The position numbers and the translations under genes are program-made. This document shows positions 57,699 to 64,000 of a DNA stretch of 64,000 nucleotides, in pieces. The stretch lies in assembly GCA_965249815.1 (NCBI GenBank), contig CBDFMV010000003.1, forward strand, positions 3,348,001 to 3,412,000, given 5' to 3'. Below the pieces are notes generated by a model that was given only the letters and a program-made list of their open reading frames with translations, had not been told where the DNA came from and searched no databases. The stretch comes from JAJAZB01 sp965249815. GTDB taxonomy: Bacteria > Bacteroidota > Bacteroidia > Cytophagales > Spirosomataceae. Each line of letters starts with the position of its first letter. Within the stretch, counting starts at the first letter, position 1.

Positions 57699-58139
57699 TC
57701 AGCGCGGAGTGCCCGCGTTGAGGGCGATCACGCGCGAAGGCAGCGAAATGGGCGGGGCCGGACTTTCGACCCGAAATTCGAGCGGCAGCGCCGTGGTGCC
57801 ATCGCTGATTTCAAAGGTGTAGGTGCCATCCTGCATCTCCTGCATGTCGAAGCAGCGGATGTAGGCCCGCCAGTTGCGGGTGAGCCGTTCGGAGTACACT
57901 TCCTCCCGGCGGTCGTTGAGCAGGCGGATAAACGCGTGGGTGTGCCGGTGGTTTTGCAGCGACAGTTTCACCCGCAGCGAGTTAGGCATCGGGTAAATGG
58001 CCGCGCTCAGGTTGGGACCGTGCGCCACGTTGGGCGGCGCATCGAAGGTGGGGCGGGCGGTGTAGTGCGCCGTTTGGGCCACGGCGGCACCGGGCAGCAG
58101 GCCAAGGGCCAGCAGCCGGGGAAAAAGAAAGGTTTTCAT
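57699..58139 (-). CDS. Small secreted protein, tandem paralogue B
   Basis: The 146-residue protein starts at ATG 58139 with the signal MKTFLFPRLLALGLLPGAAV ending AQ. The mature part parallels paralogue A: NLSAAIYPMPNSLRVKLSLQ, HAFIRLLNDRREEVYSERLT, DGTYTFEISDGTTALPLEFR, ending SRVIALNAGTPR. Conserved across both are AAIYP, SxKVKL, DGTYT and PLEFxVxSP. The two genes each have their own promoter-like box and terminator, so they appear to be a duplicated stand-alone unit and not an operon. Function unknown. Confidence 0.75.
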   Translation of the reverse strand: MKTFLFPRLLALGLLPGAAVAQTAHYTARPTFDAPPNVAHGPNLSAAIYPMPNSLRVKLSLQNHRHTHAFIRLLNDRREEVYSERLTRNWRAYIRCFDMQEMQDGTYTFEISDGTTALPLEFRVESPAPPISLPSRVIALNAGTPR

Positions 58140-58183
58140 CGAGTTGATTGAGTTACGGGCGGGCCGGAGTTGACCCGCCCACT

Positions 58184-58191
58184 CAAAAGTA
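58184..58191 (-). promoter_or_regulatory. -7-like box of paralogue B
   Basis: The minus strand reads GGCCTACTTTTGAG, the same string as upstream of paralogue A. No clear -33 TTTG at 19 bases. Confidence 0.45.
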
Positions 58192-58325
58192 GGCCGGGCA
58201 GACGGGCCACCGCGTACCGCAATTGGCGGTATTTCCACCGACCGGCGTTTCAGGCGGATGAGCGGCAAAGCCGTTTCGGTGCAAACTTCCCTGAAAATCA
58301 GCCGATCCTGGGCCGGAAAACGAAA

Positions 58326-58349
58326 AGCCCGCTTCGACCGAAGCGGGCT
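58326..58349. terminator. Terminator of SusCD locus 3
   Basis: AGCCCGCTTC and GAAGCGGGCT pair around a four-base loop, 20 bases beyond the SusD stop on the minus strand. Confidence 0.85.
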
Positions 58350-58369
58350 CTTCGTTGAAAAAAGAGCGT

Positions 58370-59815
58370 TCAGGGATTTTGATCCTGCGCGTCGATGGCG
58401 TCGTTGGCGTCGATTTCGCGCTGGGGGATTTTTAGAATAAACCGCGGGTCGTTGGCCGGAATCGTGAACCGGAACGCCGCCGCGTGGTTGCCCGTGCGCC
58501 GGAGTGGCAACTGGCGGCGTTTCAAATCGAGAAAATTGATGCCCAGCTCGCCGTAGAGTTCCTTGCGGCGTTCGAGCAGAATTTCGTCCACCAGGGCCTT
58601 GCCGGTGTTGCCCGATTTCACGGCGGTTTCGTCACGGTCGCGTTGCAGTGCAAACAGCAGGGCACCGGCGTCGGCCTCGCCCAATTCTGCTTTGGCTTCG
58701 GCTTCGATGAGGTACATTTCCGCCACGCGCATCATCGGCAGGGCCGAGTTGAAGTTGACGCCCTGCCCGAATTTGGCCGTCGCCCACCGCCGCTGGGCTG
58801 AGCTTGACCCGGTGTTGATAAACAGATTCCGGACGTCGGTCGGCGCGAATTTCTGCACGAAGGCTTCGTTGATGTAAAAATTGTCGTAGCCCTCGCCGAG
58901 TTTGTCCCAGAACGAGTTCGGAATGCCGTAGTAGAGCGTCTGGCCGTCGGTTTCGGTGTTGGGAAACGCCCACATCCATTCCTCACTTTCAAGGTCGGAG
59001 AAGCCGTTCCGGTATTCGTCGGCGTTGAGCGTGTAGTTTTGGCGGGCCTTGCTGGCGGCGTCTTTGGCCTTCGCCCACTGCCCCTGCTCCAGTGCAATCC
59101 GGGCTTGCAGGCCGTAGGCCACGTCGCGGTTGATGTTGCTTTTCAGCACCCGGGCGTTGCCGAGGTTGGCCACGGCGAAATCGATGTCGGCGTTAATCAG
59201 ATCGTACACTTGCCTGATGGTGCCGCGCGGCGCACCCTTCGTGTCGGGGTTGGTCGGCTCGGTGTACACCGGAATACCCGGCGCGTTGGGGTCTTTGAGA
59301 ATCGTGTGCTGAAACTCGCGGATGGCCTCGAAATACAGCCAAGCCCGCAAGCCCCGGGCCTCGGCGGAGAGGGCTTTTTTCGTCGCTTCGGGGTAGGTGC
59401 TTTTCGTGACGCCGTCGAGCAGGATGTTCACCTGGTTGATGAATTCGTAGAAATATGACCAGGTGAAAATGGTGCGGCGGTAGGTCGGCTCGCGGTTTTC
59501 GTGTCGGTAGTCGAACTGGTACCAGCCGCCGGGATTGATGACGTCGTCGCCTTTTTGCTCGCGGGCAAGGTTGATCGACACGATGCCCCAGGCGTCGGTG
59601 GAGCCGCCCGCCGTGCTGTTGAGGTTGCGCCACTGGCTGCGCAACCGGCGGTAAATGCCGTTGAAATACGCCCTGGCCCCGTCGGGGGTGGCGAAAACGT
59701 CATTGCTCGAAACCTGTTGGGTCGGTTTTGGCTCCTCGAGGAAGCCCTTCGTGCAGGCACTGAGGGTGAGGAAAGCCGCTATCAGGAGGAAAGAGAACGG
59801 TAGTTTGAGGTTCAT
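58370..59815 (-). CDS. RagB/SusD-family lipoprotein (locus 3)
   Basis: The 481-residue SusD has the lipobox FLTLSACTKG (Cys about 21). The N-terminus has QQVSSNDVFATPDGARAYFN, the TPR region KKALSAEARGLRAWLYFEAI, and the C-terminus MMRVAEMYLIEAEAKAELGE and ILLERRKELYGELGINFLDL, then the final FILKIPQREIDAN. It is intact. It follows its SusC, separated by a 143-base palindromic element. Confidence 0.93.
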   Translation of the reverse strand: MNLKLPFSFLLIAAFLTLSACTKGFLEEPKPTQQVSSNDVFATPDGARAYFNGIYRRLRSQWRNLNSTAGGSTDAWGIVSINLAREQKGDDVINPGGWYQFDYRHENREPTYRRTIFTWSYFYEFINQVNILLDGVTKSTYPEATKKALSAEARGLRAWLYFEAIREFQHTILKDPNAPGIPVYTEPTNPDTKGAPRGTIRQVYDLINADIDFAVANLGNARVLKSNINRDVAYGLQARIALEQGQWAKAKDAASKARQNYTLNADEYRNGFSDLESEEWMWAFPNTETDGQTLYYGIPNSFWDKLGEGYDNFYINEAFVQKFAPTDVRNLFINTGSSSAQRRWATAKFGQGVNFNSALPMMRVAEMYLIEAEAKAELGEADAGALLFALQRDRDETAVKSGNTGKALVDEILLERRKELYGELGINFLDLKRRQLPLRRTGNHAAAFRFTIPANDPRFILKIPQREIDANDAIDAQDQNP

Positions 59816-59871
59816 GGTGATTGCGTTTAAATTGCCTGGAAGTCAATGACTTGAAGGGATGTTTTTTTTGG

Positions 59872-60014
59872 AATCCCCTCCTTTTCAAGGAGGGGCTGCG
59901 GTGGGTGCGTGCGTGCGGTTAGGGGTGGTTTCTGGCGTGGCAGGAGGAATGATTCTCCCACCGCCTCAACCACCCCGCCCCTCCGGGGCACCCCTCCTTT
60001 TCAAGGAGGGGATT
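59872..60014. repeat. 143-base palindromic element with 24-base perfect ends
   Basis: AATCCCCTCCTTTTCAAGGA plus GGGG (59872-59895) is exactly the complement of 59991-60014. Each arm is itself a CCCCTCCTT/AAGGAGGGG hairpin, and interior AACCACCCC/GGGGTGGTT stretches pair too. It lies inside the SusC-SusD operon. It resembles the CCCCTCC...GGAGGGG palindromes scattered in many Bacteroidota genomes. Confidence 0.88.
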
Positions 60015-60029
60015 CGTTGCCTTGTTTTT

Positions 60030-63000
60030 TCAAAACGTCAGGCTCGCGCCGCCCGAGAGCGTTTTGAAAATCGACGAGTTGTTACTGGTCGTACCGTTGG
60101 GAATGCCCTGGGCGCTGGCCGTTTCGGGGTCAAGGCCCGCGTGGGCTTTGGTCCAGGTGAAGTAGTTGTCGGCCTGCACGTATACCCGCAGCCCGCGCAC
60201 CGATTTCCAGGGCAGTTTGAAATTGTAGCCCAGGGTCCACGTTGCGCAACCGCACGTAGTCGCCCCGGACGAGGTAGCGCGTGGAGTTCTGAATAATGTC
60301 GGTGTTGTTGGGGTCGAGAAGGGGCACGTCGGTAATGTCGCCGGGTTTTTGCCACCGGTTGAGGATGTCGCGGTGGAGTTGCGAACCGAAGCCCGCCGTG
60401 TAACCGTGCATCAGGGCCGAATAATCGCTGTCGTAAATTTTATTGCCGCCCGCGAAGTTGAACAACACGTTCAGGTCGAAACCCTTGTAAGTCAGGTTGG
60501 AACTCACCCCGCCGAGCCATTTCGGAATGGCCGAACCGGCGTAATAATCGGTGGCGTCGCCGTACACGGGGGTCGTGGTGCGTTCGCCGGTGGGCGTACC
60601 CGCCGCGTCCACCACGGCCTTGTACCAGGTGGCCGAGCCGGTCTGGGGGTCCACGCCCGCAAATTCGCGCAGGCTGAAATCAAAAATTGAGCGGCCCACT
60701 TCAAGCTGGAAGATGCCGTTTTTGATGCGTTCCTGGGGCAGTTTCGTGATTTTGTTCGTGACCGTGCTGATGTTGAAGCCGGTTTTCCAAGTCAGGTCTT
60801 TTGTCTTGACGTTGACGGTGGTGATGGAAAACTCGACGCCCGAATTGCGCAGGTTGCCGATGTTCTCGTCCACCGACGGCACGCCCGACGAGAGCACCAG
60901 CGGGCGACCAAACAGCAGGTCGTAGGTGTTTTTCTGGTAAAATTCCAGGCTGCCCTGCACCCGGTCGCGCCAGAGGCTGTAATCGAGGCCCACGTTGAAC
61001 GAAGCCTGTTTTTCCCAGGAAATGGCCGGGTTGGCCAGGTTGGTGAAGTACACGCCCGAATTGGTAAGGTCGTTGTAGCCGGTGCTGAACAAACTCAGGT
61101 AGGGGAAGTAATTGTTGACCAGCGTGCCACCCACCGACCGCAGCAGGCCGTTGTTGCCCAGCGAGCCGTACGACGCGCGGGCTTTCAGGAAACTGACCGT
61201 GTTCGATCCGCTCAGAAACGGCTCTTCGCTCACGACCCACGACGCACCCACCGACGGGAAAAAGCCCCAGCGCCGGTTGCCGTCGGGCGAGAAACGGCTC
61301 GACCCGTCCCAGCGCACGGTGCCTTCGAGGAAGTATTTCTCCCGGAAGTTGTACACGGCGCGGCCCAGGTAACTCAGGATGCGCTCCTGGCTGGTGTAGC
61401 CGCTGATGTCTTCGAGTTTGGCCGCCGAGTCGAACTCCTTCAACCCGCCGAAGGGAAAGCCCGATTTGGTGGCAGAGAGGGTTTCGTACTTGAAGTTGTA
61501 GGCCTCGAGGCTGCCCATCAGATCGAGGGTGTGCGCCCCGAATTTGCCCGTGTAGGCCAGCATGTTGTTCCAGGTCCACGAGGTGGTCATGTCGTTCTGG
61601 CGCACGGCACGGCCGCCCACGCTTTCGCCGTTGCCGTACTTGGGGTTTTCGTAGTCGAAGGCCGTCAGGGCGTAGCGGTCGATGCCAAACGTGGATTTCA
61701 GGCGAATGCCCAGCGGCAGTTTCACTTCGGCAAAGCCGTTGAGGCTGGTCGTAAACCGTTGGCGGCGGACATCGTCGAGGAACGTGCTGGCCAGCAGGTT
61801 GCTGGGTTGCAGCGTGTTGCGGTTGTGGTTGACCCGCCGCCCCGGAATGGGCTTGCCGAAATCCCAGAGCGGTTGCCCGGCCGCATCGAGGATGAGCTGG
61901 CCGTTGTCGTCGTGCTGGTAAATCGGGTAGATGCTCGACAGCGAACGCGAGTACTGCACCACGTTTTCGTAACCCGTGCCGCCCTGGGTCGGGTAGTTCT
62001 GGTCGGAATACGAAAACTGCGACCGCAGGCCCACGGTGAGGAAATCGCGCAGGTCGGAGGTGAGGTTGAGCCGGGTGGTGATGCGGTTGAATTTCGACGT
62101 AATCAAATACCCTTGCTGGGCGAGGTAGGCCGTCGAAAGAAAGTAGCGGGTTTTGTCGCCGCCGCCGTTCACGTTGACGCCCACTTCGCGCCGGGTGGCG
62201 TTCTGGTTGGTGAGTTCTTTCGTCCAGTCGGTGTTCCAGAGTGGCTGGGCACCCGCCACCAGTTTGCCGTCGGTGCCGACGGGCTTGGCGATGTTGTAGG
62301 GGTTGTACTGAAATTCCTCAACCAGATTGTCGGTGGCCACCTGGGCCGCGTTGGCCAGACCGGCCTTCTGCGACTGGTTGCGGAGGGCTTCCCAGCCCAG
62401 TTCAAAAATTTCCTGGGAGTTCAAAAACGGGTACTCGTTGACGGCCCGGTTGGAGATGCCGTAGTTGGAATACACGTTAATTTCGGGCGCGCCTTTCTTA
62501 CCGCTTTTGGTGGTGATCAACACCACGCCGTTGGCCGCCCGCGAGCCGTAGAGCGAGGCCGCCGAGGCGTCTTTCAACACGCTGATGCTCTCGATGTCGC
62601 CGGGGTTGATGCCGTTGATGTTGCCCTGAAACGGCACGCCGTCCACCACGATGAGCGGGTTGGCCGAAGCGTTGATCGACCCCACGCCCCGGATGCGGAT
62701 GGCGGGGTTGTCGCCGGGCTGGCCGGAGGTATTCACCACCAGCACGCCGGGAGCCGTGCCCTGGAGCGCCTGCGTGGCCGTGACGATTTGCTGCCCGCGA
62801 ATCTGGTCGGCGTTGACCGCCGACACCGACCCGGTGAGTGCCCGGCGGCTTTGCTGGCCGTAGGCCACCACCACGACCTCGTTGAGTGAACGCACGTCGG
62901 CCTGGAGGGCGATGTTCACGGTGCTGCGGGCCTGCACGGCCACCTCCTGCGGCGCGTAGCCCACGTAACTGAACACGAGCGTGGCGGTTTGGGGGACGCT

Positions 63001-63192
63001 GAGGCGGTAAATACCCTCGGCGTTGGTGGTGGTGCCAGTTTGAGTGCCTTTCACCCGGACGCTCACGCCGGGCAGGGCGGTGGCGTCTTCGGCGGAGGTG
63101 ACTTTTCCCGAAACGCTGAACTCCTGCGCGGCGGCGCGTCCGTACGCCAGCGTCAGCAACAGGGCGGCGAAGAGAGATAAAAATTTTCTCAT
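60030..63192 (-). CDS. SusC/RagA TonB-linked outer-membrane protein (locus 3), frameshift near the C-terminus
   Basis: This importer is about 1053 residues when repaired. ATG 63192 begins the signal MRKFLSLFAALLLTLAYGRA ending AQ. A carboxypeptidase-like domain (SVSGKVTSAEDATALPGVSV), a plug (VVVVAYGQQSRRALTGSVSA; NPAIRIRGVGSINASANPLI; ISVLKDASAASLYGSRAANG) and the barrel follow. As read the frame departs after YVRLRNV and stops at 60130. Removing one G near 60237 (gtggacc to gtgacc) gives TLGYNFKLPWKSVRGLRVYV and a normal end (SGGASLTF) at TGA 60030. Its leader has two strong dyads directly upstream. Confidence 0.9.
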
Positions 63193-63194
63193 GG

Positions 63195-63219
63195 TTGTTG
63201 GAAAAATGTTTTCCAACAA
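63195..63219 (-). promoter_or_regulatory. Leader hairpin directly before the locus 3 SusC start
   Basis: TTGTTGGAAAA and TTTTCCAACAA pair perfectly over 11 bases around a three-base loop, ending two bases before the ATG. In the mRNA it would cover the ribosome entry region. It could also be a DNA operator. Confidence 0.6.
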
Positions 63220-63236
63220 AGTTCCCGACGGGCCGT

Positions 63237-63273
63237 CCGGTTAAAATCCCGCGCTTTGGGTGATTTTAACCGG
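63237..63273. promoter_or_regulatory. 12-base dyad upstream of the locus 3 SusC
   Basis: CCGGTTAAAATC (63237-63248) and GATTTTAACCGG (63262-63273) are exact inverted copies with a 13-base centre. The spacing suits a dimeric regulator or a stable hairpin. No clear TTTG / TAnnTTTG promoter is seen with it. Confidence 0.5.
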
Positions 63274-63277
63274 GGTG

Positions 63278-63359
63278 CTTCTTGCTTCGTTGTTCGTGCT
63301 TGTGGTTCGGAAAAACACTCAAAATCGAATAACGAGACACGGACAACGAAGCACGAAGC
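63278..63359. repeat. Inverted repeat behind the response regulator
   Basis: CTTCTTGCTTCGTTGTTCGTG (63278-63298) and CACGGACAACGAAGCACGAAG (63339-63359) are inverted copies with two mismatches. It abuts the regulator stop codon and may terminate it. Confidence 0.7.
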
Positions 63360-64000
63360 TCAAATCAGCCGTTCCTTCATGGCCTTCTCGATGGCTTCGG
63401 CTTTCGAGTGGACTTCAAGTTTCCAGTAAATGTTCTTGATGTGGGTGCGGATGGTTTCTTTATCGACAAACAATTGCTCGGCGATGGTCGTGTAGCTTTT
63501 GCCTTTCGCCAGCAGTTCGAGGACTTCGGTTTCGCGGCCCGTCAGGGGCGAATTCCGGTTTTTCTGAAACGACGCCACCACCATCCGGGCGATGTTGGTG
63601 CTCATCGGCGCGCCGCCTTCCTGGATGTCGCGGATGGCTTCGAGCAGCTTGCCGGGCTGCATGTTTTTGGTCAGGTACCCACCCGCTCCGGCGCACAACG
63701 CCTTGAAAACCAGTTCGTCGTTTTCGTACACCGTCACGACGATGATGTTGGTGCGCGGGCGGAGTTTCTTGATTTTGGCGATGCCCTCGATGCCGTTCAT
63801 GCCGGGCAGGTCGATGTCCATCAGCACCACGTCGGGGCGATCGTTGTCGAGGTTCTTCAGGGCCTCTTCGCAGCGGTAATAGGTGTTGACGATCTGAAAA
63901 CCGTAGGTGCTGTCGATGAGCAGCGCGAAGCCATCGCGGATGAGGTTGTCGTCTTCGACAATGCAAATCCGGATGGTGGGTGAGCTACTGCGAAACGAAT
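63360..64000 (-). CDS. NarL/FixJ-type response regulator, 5' end outside window
   Basis: The visible part is 213 residues with stop TGA at 63360. The receiver domain begins IRICIVEDDNLIRDGFALLI, with acidic pair EDD, phospho-acceptor Asp in VVLMDIDLPGMNGIEG, Thr in IIVVTVYEND and Lys in GGYLTKNMQPG. The C-terminal LuxR helix-turn-helix is PLTGRETEVLELLAKGKSYT then TIAEQLFVDKETIRTHIKNI. The frame is open through 64000 (SFRSSSPTIR) without a start codon, so only a few residues are missing. It is probably paired with a histidine kinase upstream of the window. A link to the SusCD locus it precedes is possible but unproved. Confidence 0.92.
   Translation of the reverse strand, partial: SFRSSSPTIRICIVEDDNLIRDGFALLIDSTYGFQIVNTYYRCEEALKNLDNDRPDVVLMDIDLPGMNGIEGIAKIKKLRPRTNIIVVTVYENDELVFKALCAGAGGYLTKNMQPGKLLEAIRDIQEGGAPMSTNIARMVVASFQKNRNSPLTGRETEVLELLAKGKSYTTIAEQLFVDKETIRTHIKNIYWKLEVHSKAEAIEKAMKERLI

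Overview
The window reads as chromosome of a GC-rich Bacteroidota, most likely a Cytophagales member close to Spirosoma or Rudanella. The evidence is three SusC/SusD pairs, a SprA-type type IX secretion translocon with its plug protein, secreted proteins with type IX C-terminal sorting domains, an lpxC/fabZ fusion, and promoters of the Bacteroidota form TTTG-N18/19-TAnnTTTG. The genus is an inference; no rRNA gene is present.

Layout. 1-10.5 kb: end of a DUF2283 gene, ruvA, the giant sprA, an OmpA-domain protein and a beta-barrel protein. 10.5-14.6 kb: a Uma2 nuclease-like gene and a large type-B-sorted surface protein. 14.6-20.9 kb: a leftward lipid A operon (HD hydrolase, lpxD, lpxC/fabZ, lpxA, ABC ATPase) with a four-helix-bundle gene between lpxC/fabZ and lpxA, flanked by inverted repeats. 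21.0-24.1 kb: tRNA-CAT, then a lower-GC islet with a gene split by a decayed IS3 element, a CRISPR-like repeat pair, and a RES/Xre toxin-antitoxin pair. 24.1-30.3 kb: an ABC exporter, a leftward MBL hydrolase / PfkB kinase / AGE epimerase operon, and a small patatin. 30.3-40.4 kb: two divergent SusC/SusD loci. 40.5-49.6 kb: cyanophycinase-like peptidase, ABC-F, membrane adenylate cyclase, type IX plug protein, Gfo/Idh/MocA oxidoreductase, a 50-residue membrane protein and a zinc alcohol dehydrogenase. 50-58.2 kb: a very large membrane patatin, a DUF1501/DUF1800 pair and two tandem small secreted paralogues. 58.3-64 kb: a third SusC/SusD locus and a LuxR-type response regulator cut by the window edge.

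Connections. SprA and its plug are both encoded here, 37 kb apart, along with at least two probable cargo proteins carrying type A or type B C-terminal signals. The lpx genes supply the first acylation and deacetylation steps of lipid A. The three SusCD loci suggest polysaccharide or peptide scavenging.

Two patterns run through the whole window. First, dispersed palindromic repeats lie between genes and in two cases contribute codons to genes. Second, single-base frameshifts break four otherwise intact long genes and, twice, the IS transposase; sequencing error is a serious alternative to real decay for these.
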